Shown here: in pieces, positions 11,012-20,156 of the stretch
How the letters are laid out: each line of letters begins with the position of its first letter
Position numbering within the stretch: position 1 is the first letter of the stretch
DNA from: Streptomyces sp. PsTaAH-137
Lineage (GTDB): Bacteria > Actinomycetota > Actinomycetes > Streptomycetales > Streptomycetaceae
Reading direction: 5' to 3'
NCBI RefSeq assembly: GCF_003259365.1
Contig: NZ_QLLY01000026.1
Location: forward strand, 43,088 to 107,087
DNA length: 64,000 nt
Position numbers and translations under genes: made by a program
The notes under the pieces: generated by a model
Databases searched by the model: none
What the model was told of the DNA's origin: nothing
What the model saw: only the letters and a program-made list of their open reading frames with translations

Positions 11012-12226
11012 TTACTCCTCCGTTCCTTTTCGGAGGGAACGGAACGAGACGAAAACCGCTCCGGCGAGCAGGGCGTTGCGGGCCGCCGTGACCGCGCAGC
11101 CCGTCCAGGTCCCGGCGAGCACGTCCGCGTAGAGCACCGGGTACGTGAGCGAACTGAGGGCCGCCGCCGCGAGGATCAGCGGGGCCACCCGGGCCTGTGT
11201 GGTGTACCGCGAGGTGAGGCAGACGGCGGTGAGCCCGAGCAGCCAGACCAGGTACTGCGGGCTGATGACGCGGCTGGTGACGGTGAACATCAGCACCGCG
11301 CACAGGGCCGCGTCGTACGGCGTCGCCTCCGACCACGCGCGGGCCCGCGTCCGCCACCACAGCAGCACCGCGAACGCCACGACGGTGAGCGCCAGCGCGC
11401 CCGCCGCGACCAGTTCGACGTGCGGCCCGACGACCTCGAACGCCCCGTACCGGTACCGGACCTGCCCCGGCCAGCCGAAGTGACGGGCGGTCATCAGCGC
11501 GGTCCCGCCCAGCGACTCGATCTGCACCCCGCGCCCGCTCTGCCCGCTCAGGAACGACAGCGGCGCGTCGAAGGCCAGCGTCAGGACGGCGAGGAGCGCG
11601 GCCCCGGACGCGACGGCCGCCGTCCACGCCTCCTTCGTCGAGCGGCCGCGCGGCATGCCCAGCAGGGTCAGCGCCGGCCAGACCTTCACCAGGGCGCCGA
11701 GCGCCGCGAGGGCGCCGGCGGCGCGGGGTGAGCGGGCCGTCGCCAGCAGGGCGAGCACGGCGAGCGCGGTGACCAGGACGTCGAAGCGGGCCAGCGGGAT
11801 GTGCAGGAGCAGCGGCAATCCCGCCACCCACAGCCAGGCGCCGCGCGGCTCCCGGCCGCCGCGCGCCAGGACGAACGCGATGAGCGCGTCCGCCGCGAGG
11901 GTGAGCGCCACGAACGCCTGGAGGTAGGTGAGCGAGGGGAGCAGCCCGGGGGCGAGCAGCACCGGGCCCGCGCCGGGCGGGTACTGCCAGAGCGGGTCGC
12001 CGGACGGGAACGCGCCCCGGGCGAGGATCCCGTACCAGTGGGTGTAGAGCCCGGAGACCTCCCTGGTCACGCCGCCGGTGCCGAGCCCGTCCCACAGTAG
12101 GAGCGCGACCATTGCGGCGCGGGTGGCCAGCCAGGCGGCGGGGAGGGCGGCGCGGGCCAGCGGGCCCGGACGGACCCAGGTGGCGAAGACGGGGGCCGGG
12201 ATGCTCGGTCTGGTGTCGAGTGTCAC
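11012..12226 (-). CDS. Polytopic membrane glycosyltransferase, GT87/DUF2029-like
   Basis: A 404-residue integral membrane protein with about ten hydrophobic segments. The first loops carry the family-like motif WQYPPGAGPVLLAPG, and short cytoplasmic loops join the helices. This layout matches GT-C polyprenol-phosphate-mannose-dependent mannosyltransferases (GT87), which add mannose on the outer face of the membrane. It ends 47 bp upstream of the GT2 gene and is in the same orientation, so it may head the galE operon. Family assignment rests on topology and the YPPG loop, not on a search. An alternative is another GT-C family. Confidence 0.72.
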   Translation of the reverse strand: MTLDTRPSIPAPVFATWVRPGPLARAALPAAWLATRAAMVALLLWDGLGTGGVTREVSGLYTHWYGILARGAFPSGDPLWQYPPGAGPVLLAPGLLPSLTYLQAFVALTLAADALIAFVLARGGREPRGAWLWVAGLPLLLHIPLARFDVLVTALAVLALLATARSPRAAGALAALGALVKVWPALTLLGMPRGRSTKEAWTAAVASGAALLAVLTLAFDAPLSFLSGQSGRGVQIESLGGTALMTARHFGWPGQVRYRYGAFEVVGPHVELVAAGALALTVVAFAVLLWWRTRARAWSEATPYDAALCAVLMFTVTSRVISPQYLVWLLGLTAVCLTSRYTTQARVAPLILAAAALSSLTYPVLYADVLAGTWTGCAVTAARNALLAGAVFVSFRSLRKGTEE

Positions 12227-12259
12227 GGTTCGGGAGCGTATGTCCCGGCCGTGCCCTCC

Positions 12260-12733
12260 CTAACTGTCCGCGCCGAGCGTCTCGATCTCGGCCCGGTCCA
12301 GCGCCTCGGTCAGGCGGTTGAGCCGCGCCCTCAGATCGTCCAGCTCGGCCAGGTCGAACCCCGTGGCCGCGCCGATCGCGCGCGGCACCTCGGCCGCCCG
12401 CTCCCTCAGGGCGACGCCCGCCGCGGTGAGCGTCACGACCACCGACCGCTCGTCCCGCGCGCTGCGCTCCCGGCGCACCAGGCCGCTCGTCTCCAGGCGC
12501 TTGAGCAGCGGCGACAGCGTCCCCGAGTCGAGCCGCAGCCGCTCGCCGAGCCGCTTCACGGGCAGTCCCGCACCGTCGGCCTCCCAGAGCGCGAGCATCA
12601 CCAGGTACTGGGGATAGGTGAGGCCCAGGTCCTTGAGGAGGACGCGGTAGACGCCGCCGAACGCGCGGGTCGCGGCGTTCAGCGAGAAGCAGATCTGCCG
12701 GTCGAGGCGGAGGTACTCGTCGCGCTGGGTCAT
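12260..12733 (-). CDS. ohrR: Organic hydroperoxide resistance transcriptional regulator OhrR (MarR family)
   Basis: MarR-type repressor of 157 residues starting at the ATG at 12733 (MTQRDEYLRLD). An upstream in-frame ATG would begin inside the operator region and is less likely. The peroxide-sensing cysteine is Cys15 in the RQICFSLNAATRAF segment, the position of the reactive cysteine in Bacillus OhrR. The winged-helix part includes LGLTYPQYLVMLALWE and the DERSVVVTLT wing. OhrR proteins repress ohr until the cysteine is oxidised by organic peroxides. The ohr gene diverges immediately across a 124-bp gap with an inverted repeat, which supports the assignment. Confidence 0.95.
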   Translation of the reverse strand: MTQRDEYLRLDRQICFSLNAATRAFGGVYRVLLKDLGLTYPQYLVMLALWEADGAGLPVKRLGERLRLDSGTLSPLLKRLETSGLVRRERSARDERSVVVTLTAAGVALRERAAEVPRAIGAATGFDLAELDDLRARLNRLTEALDRAEIETLGADS

Positions 12734-12756
12734 GGCTCCAGGGTAATCCTTGAGCG

Positions 12757-12778
12757 ATTCAGTTGTGCGCAATTGAAT
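12757..12778. promoter_or_regulatory. Probable OhrR operator (inverted repeat)
   Basis: An imperfect 22-bp palindrome in the ohrR-ohr gap, with arms ATTCAGTTG and CAATTGAAT flanking a short GC centre. Its AT-rich AATTG half-sites resemble known OhrR sites. It lies 24 bp upstream of the ohrR start, where binding could silence both divergent promoters. Confidence 0.7.
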
Positions 12779-12857
12779 TGCGTGCTCTACTTAAGGACGT
12801 AAGAGGGCGGGAGCACGAAACCGCCGGACGCATCAGCTCTCGAAGGGCAGGCTTCTC

Positions 12858-13271
12858 ATGGACGCCATCTACACCGCTGTCGCCACCGCCACCCACGGCC
12901 GCGAAGGCCGCGCCGTCTCCTCGGACGGCGTCATCGACCTCCAGCTCGGCATGCCCACCGCGATGGGCGGCAACGGCCAGGGGTCGAACCCGGAGCAGCT
13001 CTTCGCCGCCGGTTACGCCGCCTGTTTCGGCAGCGCGCTCGGCCTCGTCGGCCGCAGCGCGAAGGTGGACGTCACCGACGCCGCCGTCACCGCCGAGGTC
13101 TCCATCGGCAAGCAGGGCGAGGGCTTCGGCCTCGCGGTCGTGCTCCGCGTGGAGCTGCCGGACACCGTGGACGCCGAGACGGGCCGCAAGCTCGTCGAGC
13201 AGGCCCACCAGGTCTGCCCGTACTCGAACGCGACCCGCGGCAACATCGACGTGCAGCTCGTCGTCGAGTAG
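12858..13271 (+). CDS. ohr: Organic hydroperoxide reductase Ohr
   Basis: A 137-residue Ohr/OsmC-fold peroxidase. It carries the two redox cysteines: Cys56 in the YAACF motif (catalytic, peroxidatic) and Cys120 in VCPYSNATRGN (resolving). The glycine-rich GNGQGSNPEQLFAAGY loop and an N-terminal arginine in GREGRAV also fit. Ohr detoxifies organic hydroperoxides using lipoyl-type thiols. The length is the family norm. It is divergent from ohrR and preceded by the probable operator, so it should be induced by organic peroxides. Its position inside a glycopolymer region looks incidental. Confidence 0.96.
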   Translation: MDAIYTAVATATHGREGRAVSSDGVIDLQLGMPTAMGGNGQGSNPEQLFAAGYAACFGSALGLVGRSAKVDVTDAAVTAEVSIGKQGEGFGLAVVLRVELPDTVDAETGRKLVEQAHQVCPYSNATRGNIDVQLVVE

Positions 13272-13365
13272 GCGGCCCCGCCGTCTCGCGTGGAAACGGG
13301 TGACGTTGTGCGGCACATGCCCCACTGTCCCCCGGAATAGTCGGCCTGTCGTACAGGCTCGGCAC

Positions 13366-14946
13366 ATGTCGCTGATCACGCACCCCGGGCCGGCGCGCGC
13401 CCGGGCCCTGGCCGTCGCCGTCCCCGGTGCCGTGGCCCTCGTCCTCGGACTGTGGGGGCTCGACCGGGGGACGATGTGGCGGGACGAGGCGGCCACCGTC
13501 ATGGCCGCGTCCCGGTCCCTGCCGCAGCTGTGGCAACTGCTGGGCACGATCGACGCCGTGCACGGCCTGTACTACCTGCTCATGCACTTCCTGCTGCCGC
13601 TGCACCCGGGCGAGGTGCTGCTCCGGCTGCCCTCGGTGGCCGGCGCCGCGGCGGCGTCCTGTCTGGTCGCCGCCATCGGCACCCGCCTGGTCCGCCCCAG
13701 GACCGGGCTGTGGGCCGGGCTGCTGTACGCCGTCGCGCCGTTCACCCAGTACTACGCGCAGGAGGGCCGCTCCTACGCGCTCGTCGCGGCCGGCGCCGCC
13801 GCCGCGACGCTGCTCTGCGTGCGGGCGGTGCGCGAACCGTCGGGCCGGGCCTGGGCCGCGTACGCCGTGGCCCTCGCCCTGACCGCCTGGCTGCACGAGT
13901 TCGCGGTCCTGCTGATCCCCGCGCACGCCGTGACCCTCGCCGTGACCCGAGTGGACCGGCGCGTGTGGCGCGGCTGGGGCGCCGCCGCGGCCGCCGCCGC
14001 CGTCTCGCTGCTGCCGCTCGCCCTGGTGACCCGGGGCCAGAGCGCCCAGGTCGGCTGGATCCGGCGGCCCGGCCGCGACGACGCCGAGGCGCTGCTGCGG
14101 ATGGCGGCCGGCGGGCACGGGCTGCTGTACGCGGCGACCCTCGCCCTGATCGCGGTCGCCGTCTCCCGCCCGCCGGCCCGGGTCGCGCAGGGGGCGTGCG
14201 GCATCGTCGCGACCGCGTTGCCGCTGGCGCTGCTGCCGCCGCTGGCCCTGCTGGCGCTCTCCCAGTGGCATCCGCTGTACGCGCCGCGCTACGCGTTCTT
14301 CGCCTTCGCCGGGGTGCCGCTGCTGGTGGCGGCCGGCGCCGAGGCGCTGGTGTCCCGGGTGCCGCGCCTGGCCCCCGCCGCGACCGCGCCCGCGCTCGCC
14401 GGGCTCGGCCTGATCGCGGTCGCCTTCCTCGCCCAGCTCCCGCTCCAGGAGCACCAGCGCTCGGCCCACGCCCGCCGCGACGACCTCGGCGCGGTGGCCC
14501 GGATGCTCTCGCGCCAACTACAGGCGGGTGATCCGCTGTTGTACGTCCCGAAGACCGGCCGCAAGTACGCCGAGGCCTACCCGGCCTCCGTCGCCGGCAC
14601 CCGCGACGTGTCCCTGCTCGCCTCCGGCGCCCGCTCCGGCACCCTCTACGGCCGCGACGTCCCCGCCGTCGAACTCCGCGCCCGGATGGCCTGCCTGCCC
14701 CGGCTCTGGGTCTACTTCGACGCGGAGGCCGCCCGCCCCGGCTGGCGCTCGCGCACCGCCACCGACGCCGCCAAACTCGACGTGCTGCGCGAGGACTTCA
14801 GGCCCGTGCGCCAGGACCGCCGGCAGAGCGGCATGGTGCGCCTGTACGAGCGGGTGGGCGGCGCGGCGCCGGGGTGCTCGGCCGCTCCGGACGCCCCCGC
14901 GTCCGCCGGGAAGTCGCCTTATCCGACACTTCAGCCGATGGGGTGA
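13366..14946 (+). CDS. Polytopic membrane glycosyltransferase (GT39/ArnT-like)
   Basis: A 526-residue integral membrane protein starting MSLITHPGPARARAL; the longer open frame upstream overlaps ohr and is spurious. The first helix (about residues 16-32) is followed by MWRDEAATV with an acidic D40-E41 pair. This matches the first extracytoplasmic loop of GT-C enzymes such as protein mannosyltransferases and ArnT. The further motif FTQYYAQEGRSYAL is also typical of these putative mannosyltransferases. About eight to ten helices precede a roughly 130-residue soluble C-terminal tail. It probably transfers a sugar from polyprenyl-phosphate outside the membrane. Donor unknown. Confidence 0.75.
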   Translation: MSLITHPGPARARALAVAVPGAVALVLGLWGLDRGTMWRDEAATVMAASRSLPQLWQLLGTIDAVHGLYYLLMHFLLPLHPGEVLLRLPSVAGAAAASCLVAAIGTRLVRPRTGLWAGLLYAVAPFTQYYAQEGRSYALVAAGAAAATLLCVRAVREPSGRAWAAYAVALALTAWLHEFAVLLIPAHAVTLAVTRVDRRVWRGWGAAAAAAAVSLLPLALVTRGQSAQVGWIRRPGRDDAEALLRMAAGGHGLLYAATLALIAVAVSRPPARVAQGACGIVATALPLALLPPLALLALSQWHPLYAPRYAFFAFAGVPLLVAAGAEALVSRVPRLAPAATAPALAGLGLIAVAFLAQLPLQEHQRSAHARRDDLGAVARMLSRQLQAGDPLLYVPKTGRKYAEAYPASVAGTRDVSLLASGARSGTLYGRDVPAVELRARMACLPRLWVYFDAEAARPGWRSRTATDAAKLDVLREDFRPVRQDRRQSGMVRLYERVGGAAPGCSAAPDAPASAGKSPYPTLQPMG

Positions 14947-15030
14947 TTGCGTAAAGGGCCGGAAAACTCCGGTCGTCCTGGAGGAGTTGACCTCGCGCCA
15001 AGTTGTCATCTCCGGACGGAGTGATCAGTC

Positions 15031-16128
15031 ATGTCGTCGAGTGGGGTTCCCGCACCGATCCCGCCCGCGCGCCCCGTCATCGGGGATGCCGAGATCGAGG
15101 CGGCCGTACGCGTCATGCGCAGCGGCCGTGTCGTCCAGGGGCCCGAAGTGGCCGCCTTCGAGGAGGAGTTCGCCGAACTGGTCGAGGGGCGGGCCTGCGT
15201 CGCGGTCAACTCCGGCACCTCCGCCCTCCAGCTGACCCTGCTCGCGCTCGGCGTCGGCGGCGGCGACGAGGTGATCGTCCCCTCCTTCTCCTTCGCCGCG
15301 ACCGCCAACGCCGTCCGCCTGGTCGGCGCCGAACCTGTCTTCGCCGACATCGACCCGCGCACGTACTGCGCCGACCCGGACGCGGTCGCCGCGCTCGTCG
15401 GCCCGCGCACGGCGGCGATCATGCCGGTCCACCTCTACGGGCACCCCGCCGCGACGGACCGCCTGACCCCGATCGCCGAGCGGCACGGCCTCGCCCTCGT
15501 CGAGGACGCCTGCCAGGCGCACGGCGCGACCCTGCACGCCCGCCCGGCCGGCGCGCACGGCGTCGCGGGCTGCTTCAGCTTCTACCCGACCAAGAACATG
15601 CACGCCCTCGAAGGCGGCATGATCACCACCGCCGATCCCGAACTCGCCCGCACCCTGCGGCTGTTGCGCAACCAGGGCATGGAGCAGCAGTACGTGAACG
15701 AGATCGTCGGCGCCAACATGCGGATGACCGACGTGAACGCCGCCGTCGGGCGCGTCCAGCTCGGCCGGCTCACCGAGTGGACCGAACGGCGCCGCGCCAA
15801 CGCCAAGCGGCTCGACGCGCTGATCACCTCCGACGCGGTGACCACGCCGTACGTCGCCGACGGGGCCCGGCACGTCTACCACCAGTACACGCTGCGGGTC
15901 CCCGAGCGGGACCGGTTCAGGGCGGAGCTGGCCGCGCGGGGCGTGGGCAGCGCCGCCTACTACCCGACGCCCATCCACCGCCTCGCCCCCTTCAGCACCG
16001 GCGACCGGCTGCCCGAGACGGACCGGGCCGCCGCCGAGGTGCTGTCGCTGCCGGTCCACCCCGGGGTCACCGACCGCGAGATCGAGCACATCGCGGACGC
16101 CGTCGACTCCGTTGCCGGGAGCCTGTGA
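15031..16128 (+). CDS. DegT/DnrJ/EryC1-family sugar aminotransferase (WbpE/WlbC-like)
   Basis: PLP-dependent nucleotide-sugar aminotransferase of 365 residues. The PLP lysine is K188 in FSFYPTKNMHALEGG. The PLP-contacting acidic motif EDACQAHGA is at 158-166, and the substrate-site NSGTSALQLTLLALG starts near residue 60. The gene overlaps the next one by 1 bp (TGATG) and is followed by a Gfo/Idh oxidoreductase and, after one GT4 gene, a GGHCIP nucleotide-sugar dehydrogenase. This set matches the WbpE step: UDP-3-keto-GlcNAcA plus glutamate gives UDP-3-amino-GlcNAcA. An antibiotic deoxysugar role is less likely because no polyketide or NRPS genes are present. Confidence 0.85.
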   Translation: MSSSGVPAPIPPARPVIGDAEIEAAVRVMRSGRVVQGPEVAAFEEEFAELVEGRACVAVNSGTSALQLTLLALGVGGGDEVIVPSFSFAATANAVRLVGAEPVFADIDPRTYCADPDAVAALVGPRTAAIMPVHLYGHPAATDRLTPIAERHGLALVEDACQAHGATLHARPAGAHGVAGCFSFYPTKNMHALEGGMITTADPELARTLRLLRNQGMEQQYVNEIVGANMRMTDVNAAVGRVQLGRLTEWTERRRANAKRLDALITSDAVTTPYVADGARHVYHQYTLRVPERDRFRAELAARGVGSAAYYPTPIHRLAPFSTGDRLPETDRAAAEVLSLPVHPGVTDREIEHIADAVDSVAGSL

Positions 16129-17159
16129 TGGGCGGCACCCGGCTGCGCGCCGGGCTCATCGGCCTCGGCGCCATGGGCCGCAACCACGCCCGTGTCCTCG
16201 GCCTCCTCGGCGGCGTCGACCTCGTCGGCGTGACGGACCCGGCGGGCGGCACCCTCGCCGACGGCACCCCCGTCGTGCCGACCCTGGACGAACTCCTCGC
16301 GCTGCGCCCGGACTACGCCGTCGTCGCCTGCCCGACCGCCCTGCACGAAGAGGTCGGAATGACCCTCGCCGCGCACGGCGTCTGCGCCCTGATCGAGAAG
16401 CCCCTCGCGCACTCGGTGGTCGCGGCCCGCCGTCTCGTCGACGCGTTCGAGGCGCGGGGCCTGGTCGCGGCCGTCGGGCACATCGAGCGCTTCAACCCGG
16501 CGTTGCAGAGCCTGCGTTCGCGTCTGGAGGCGGGCGAACTCGGCGAGGTCTTCCAGGTCGTCACCCGCCGCCAGGGCCCCTTCCCGCACCGCATCGCCGA
16601 CGTCGGCGTGGTGAAGGACCTGGCCACGCACGACATCGACCTCACCGGCTGGGTGACGGGACAGGAGTACGCGTCGGTGTCGGCCCGCACCCTCAGCAAG
16701 AGCGGCCGCCCGCACGAGGACATGGTCACCGTCACCGGCGACCTCACCGACGGCACCCTCGTCAGCCACCTCGTCAACTGGCTCAGCCCGCTCAAGGAGC
16801 GCTTCACGGCGGTGACGGGGGAGCGCGGCTGCTTCGTCGCGGACACCCTCACGGCGGACCTGACCTACTACGCCAACGGCGCCGTCACCACCGAGTGGGA
16901 GGCGCTGCGGGCGTTCCGCGGGGTCAGCGAGGGCGACATGATCCGCTACGCGACCCCCAAGCGGGAGCCGCTGCTGGTCGAGCACGAACGGTTCCGCGAC
17001 GCCGTCGCCGGCACCGGCGAACCGAACGGGATCGTCACCCTGCGCGAGGGGCTGCGGACCGTGGAGGTCGCGGCGGCGGTACTGGAGTCCGCCCAGGACC
17101 GCGGCTCGGTACGGCTGCCCGCGTCCCGCCGGGAGACGCTCCCGGCGGCGGCCACGTGA
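16128..17159 (+). CDS. Gfo/Idh/MocA oxidoreductase (WbpB/WlbA-like)
   Basis: NAD-dependent sugar oxidoreductase of 343 residues. The Rossmann motif GLGAMGRNH is at 12-20, the family EKP motif at 90-92 and the catalytic-region DLATHDIDL around 164-172. The ATG overlaps the aminotransferase stop by one base. By context it would oxidise UDP-GlcNAcA at C3 to the 3-keto sugar used by the neighbouring aminotransferase. In Pseudomonas and Bordetella this pair forms a coupled WbpB/WbpE or WlbA/WlbC system. The pathway call is inference from family and neighbourhood; the family call itself is secure. Confidence 0.85.
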   Translation: MGGTRLRAGLIGLGAMGRNHARVLGLLGGVDLVGVTDPAGGTLADGTPVVPTLDELLALRPDYAVVACPTALHEEVGMTLAAHGVCALIEKPLAHSVVAARRLVDAFEARGLVAAVGHIERFNPALQSLRSRLEAGELGEVFQVVTRRQGPFPHRIADVGVVKDLATHDIDLTGWVTGQEYASVSARTLSKSGRPHEDMVTVTGDLTDGTLVSHLVNWLSPLKERFTAVTGERGCFVADTLTADLTYYANGAVTTEWEALRAFRGVSEGDMIRYATPKREPLLVEHERFRDAVAGTGEPNGIVTLREGLRTVEVAAAVLESAQDRGSVRLPASRRETLPAAAT

Positions 17160-17284
17160 GTCCGGACCACGGCCGGCCGGCCCGGTCCCGGCCGCCCGCG
17201 CACCCGCCGGACACCGGCGCCCGAGGCGCCACCGACCCCGGCACGCGAGCGCCGGGTGACAGCGACGGACAGAGGATCCCCAGC

Positions 17285-18856
17285 GTGCAGTCACACCCCG
17301 CCCCCGACGAGACGGCGCCCTCCGAGGGCGGCGAGGGCCGCCGGGTCGTCATGCTCGTCGACAACGGCGTCCACGGCGACTCCCGGGTGCAGAAGGCGGC
17401 CCGCTCCATGGCGGACGCGGGCTGGGAGGTGACGCTCCTCGGCCAGTCCCCGGACAGCCGGTCCCGGGAGTGGAGGCTCGGCGCCGCCGCCGTCCGGCTG
17501 CTGCCGATGAGCAAGCAGCTCAACGCCCGCCGCAACCAGTTCCGCCGCCCGTGGCTGCGCCGCCCGCTCGCCTACCGGCCCGGCGGCATCGCCGACTACC
17601 GGGTCGCCCAGGCGAAGGCGTGGCGCGCCGACCTGCTGGCCCGGCGGATCGCGGAGGGCCGCGGACTGAGGCTGCGCCGGGTCGCCGCGCAGGTGATGGT
17701 CCGCTGGACCCGGCTGCGCCGCGACCAGCTGGAGCGGGCCCGGGCCGCGCGCAAGGGACTCGACGGCCCGGTCGACCGGCTCTGGGCCTGGGGAGTGCGC
17801 CGCTGCATGGGCGACCGCGCCTGGCGCCGCCTCGAACCGTACCTCTGGGACTACGAGTTGACGTTCGGCCCCGCCGTCGACGCCCTGCGCCCGGACCTGA
17901 TCCACGCCAACGACTTCCGGATGATCGGCGTCGGCGCCCGCGCCGTGGCCCGCGCCGAGGGCCGGGGCCGGAGCGTCAAGCTGGTCTGGGACGCCCACGA
18001 GTACCTGCCCGGCATCAAGCCCCGCGCCTCGCACACCCGTTGGCTGCCCGCGCACGTCGGCCACGAGCGCGAGTACGCCCGGTACGCCGACGCGGTCGTC
18101 ACCGTCTCCGACAGCCTCGCCGAGCTGCTGCGGCGCGAGCACAAGCTGCCGGAGACCCCGGCGGTCGTCCTGAACGCGCCCGGCGGCGAGGCGCCGGAGG
18201 ACCACGACGGCGAGCCGGTCCCCGACCTGCGCGCCCTGTGCGGCGTCGGCGCGGACACCCCGCTGCTCGTCTACAGCGGCGCGCCCGCCGAACAGCGCGG
18301 CCTGCGCACCGTGATCGAGGCGCTGCCCGAACTCCCGGACGCGCACGCCGCGTTCGTCGTGCTCGCGCCCCGAGGTGCGTACATGAAGGGGCTCCTCGCC
18401 CGCGCCGCCGAACTCGGCGTCGCCGACCGCGTCCACGCCCTGCCGTACGTCCCGCACTGGCAGGTCGTCGACTTCCTCTCCGGCGCCGACGTCGGACTCA
18501 TCCCGATCCACCACTGGCCCAACCACGAACTGGCGCTCATCACCAAGTTCATGGAGTACGCGCACGCCAGGCTGCCCCTCGTCGTCAGCGATGTGCGGAC
18601 CATGGCCGATACGGTCCGCGAGACCGGGCAGGGCGAGGTGTTCCGCGCCGAGGACACCGGCGACTTCGTGCGCGCGGTCCGCGCCACGCTCGCCGACCCG
18701 GGCCGCTACCGCGCCGCGTACGACACCCCCGGCCTGCTGGACACCTGGACCTGGCAGGCGCAGGCCCAGGTGCTCGACACCGTCTACCGGCGCCTGCTGT
18801 GCGCCGGGGTGCCGGAACGGACCGCCGCGCCCACCTCCCCGATCGGAGTCAACTAG
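17285..18856 (+). CDS. Family 4 glycosyltransferase
   Basis: A 523-residue GT-B glycosyltransferase. The GTG at 17285 is chosen because an AGAGGA ribosome site lies at the right distance; a GTG at 17156 overlapping the previous stop (GTGA) would add 43 low-complexity residues. The N-terminal half contains VVMLVDNGVHGDSRVQKAA, the donor-side half WDAHEYLPGIKPR and VVTVSDSLAE. The C-terminal domain has LLVYSGAPAEQRGL and the IPIHHWPNHELALITKFMEYAHARLPLVVSD block typical of GT4 C-terminal domains. It lies between the Gfo/Idh and nucleotide-sugar dehydrogenase genes, so it may transfer the diamino-uronic sugar made by its neighbours. Confidence 0.85.
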   Translation: MQSHPAPDETAPSEGGEGRRVVMLVDNGVHGDSRVQKAARSMADAGWEVTLLGQSPDSRSREWRLGAAAVRLLPMSKQLNARRNQFRRPWLRRPLAYRPGGIADYRVAQAKAWRADLLARRIAEGRGLRLRRVAAQVMVRWTRLRRDQLERARAARKGLDGPVDRLWAWGVRRCMGDRAWRRLEPYLWDYELTFGPAVDALRPDLIHANDFRMIGVGARAVARAEGRGRSVKLVWDAHEYLPGIKPRASHTRWLPAHVGHEREYARYADAVVTVSDSLAELLRREHKLPETPAVVLNAPGGEAPEDHDGEPVPDLRALCGVGADTPLLVYSGAPAEQRGLRTVIEALPELPDAHAAFVVLAPRGAYMKGLLARAAELGVADRVHALPYVPHWQVVDFLSGADVGLIPIHHWPNHELALITKFMEYAHARLPLVVSDVRTMADTVRETGQGEVFRAEDTGDFVRAVRATLADPGRYRAAYDTPGLLDTWTWQAQAQVLDTVYRRLLCAGVPERTAAPTSPIGVN

Positions 18857-18858
18857 TC

Positions 18859-20154
18859 ATGCGTATCTGTGTAGTGGCCCTCGGCAAGATCGGCCTCCCG
18901 CTCGCCGTCCAGTTCGCGTCCAAGGGCCACGAGGTCCTCGGCACGGACGTCGACGAACGGGTCGTGACCCTCGTGAACGACGGCGTGGAGCCCTTCCCCG
19001 GCGAGCACGAACTCGACGTCCGCCTGAAGAAGGCGGTGGCCGACGGCCGGCTGAGCGCCACCACGGACACGGCGTCGGCCGTCGCCGTCTCCGAGGCCGT
19101 CGTCCTGGTCGTCCCGCTGTTCGTCGACGCCGACGGCACCCCCGACTTCGGCTGGATGGACGCCGCCACCCGCGACGTCGCCCGGGGTCTGCGCCCCGGC
19201 ACCCTCGTCAGCTACGAGACCACGCTCCCGGTCGGCACGACCCGCACCCGCTGGGCGACGATGATCGAGGAGATCTCCGGGCTGCGCGCGGGCCGCGACT
19301 TCAGCCTGGTCTTCAGCCCCGAACGGGTGCTGACCGGGCGGGTGTTCAGCGATCTGCGGCGCTACCCGAAGCTGGTCGGCGGCGTCGACACGGCCTCCGC
19401 CCGCGCGGGCGTCGAGTTCTACGAGTCCGTCCTCGACTTCGACGTACGCGACGACCTGCCCCGCCCGAACGGCGTCTGGGACCTGGGCTCGGCCGAGGCC
19501 GCCGAGCTGGCCAAGCTGGCCGAGACGACGTACCGGGACGTGAACATCGGCCTGGCGAACCAGTTCGCGCGGTTCGCCGACAGCGCCGGGATCGACGTCC
19601 TGAAGGTCATCGAGGCCTGCAACTCCCAGCCCTACAGCCACATCCACCAGCCCGGCATCGCGGTCGGCGGACACTGCATCCCCGTCTATCCGCGGATGTA
19701 CCTGTGGAACGACCCCGGGGCGAGCGTCGTCGCCGCCGCGCGCGAGGCCAACGCCGCGATGCCCGGGTACGCCGTCACCCGGCTCGCCGAGGTGTACGGC
19801 GATCTGGCGGGCGCCGAGGTCCTGGTGCTCGGCGCCGCCTACCGGGGCGGCGTCAAGGAGACCGCGTTCTCCGGGGTGTTCGGCGTGGTCGGCGCGCTCC
19901 GCTCGGCCGGGGCCGTGCCCTGCGTCAGCGACCCGCTCTACTCCGACGAGGAGCTGGCCGCCCTCGGCCTCACCCCGTACGCGGGCCAGGACGTGACGGC
20001 CGCCGTGGTCCAGGCCGACCACGCCGAGTACCGGGAGACGGGCGTCGCCGACTTCCCGGGCGTACGGGTCCTGGTCGACGGCCGCCGGATCACCGACCCG
20101 GCCCGCTGGCCCGGGGTCGCGCGCATCGTGCTCGGCGCGCCCGTGCCCGCGTAG
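18859..20154 (+). CDS. UDP-N-acetyl-hexosamine 6-dehydrogenase (WbpA/WecC-like)
   Basis: NAD-dependent nucleotide-sugar dehydrogenase of 431 residues starting right after the GT4 stop. The Rossmann start is MRICVVALGKIGLPLA. The dimerisation/active lysine is K219 in ELAKLAETTYRDVNI, and the catalytic cysteine is C273 in VGGHCIPVYP. The GGHCIP form is typical of UDP-GlcNAc/UDP-ManNAc dehydrogenases rather than UDP-glucose (GGSCFPKD) or GDP-mannose (GGSCLPKD) enzymes. It should convert UDP-GlcNAc (or UDP-ManNAc) to the uronic acid, the first step before the 3-oxidation and 3-amination enzymes next door. Confidence 0.87.
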   Translation: MRICVVALGKIGLPLAVQFASKGHEVLGTDVDERVVTLVNDGVEPFPGEHELDVRLKKAVADGRLSATTDTASAVAVSEAVVLVVPLFVDADGTPDFGWMDAATRDVARGLRPGTLVSYETTLPVGTTRTRWATMIEEISGLRAGRDFSLVFSPERVLTGRVFSDLRRYPKLVGGVDTASARAGVEFYESVLDFDVRDDLPRPNGVWDLGSAEAAELAKLAETTYRDVNIGLANQFARFADSAGIDVLKVIEACNSQPYSHIHQPGIAVGGHCIPVYPRMYLWNDPGASVVAAAREANAAMPGYAVTRLAEVYGDLAGAEVLVLGAAYRGGVKETAFSGVFGVVGALRSAGAVPCVSDPLYSDEELAALGLTPYAGQDVTAAVVQADHAEYRETGVADFPGVRVLVDGRRITDPARWPGVARIVLGAPVPA

Positions 20155-20156
20155 CG

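Noticed and set aside
12763..13365. N-terminal extension of the GT-C protein over ohr
   Set aside because: The frame overlaps ohr entirely, is serine/arginine-rich and lacks hydrophobic helices; the ATG at 13366 gives a proper first helix.
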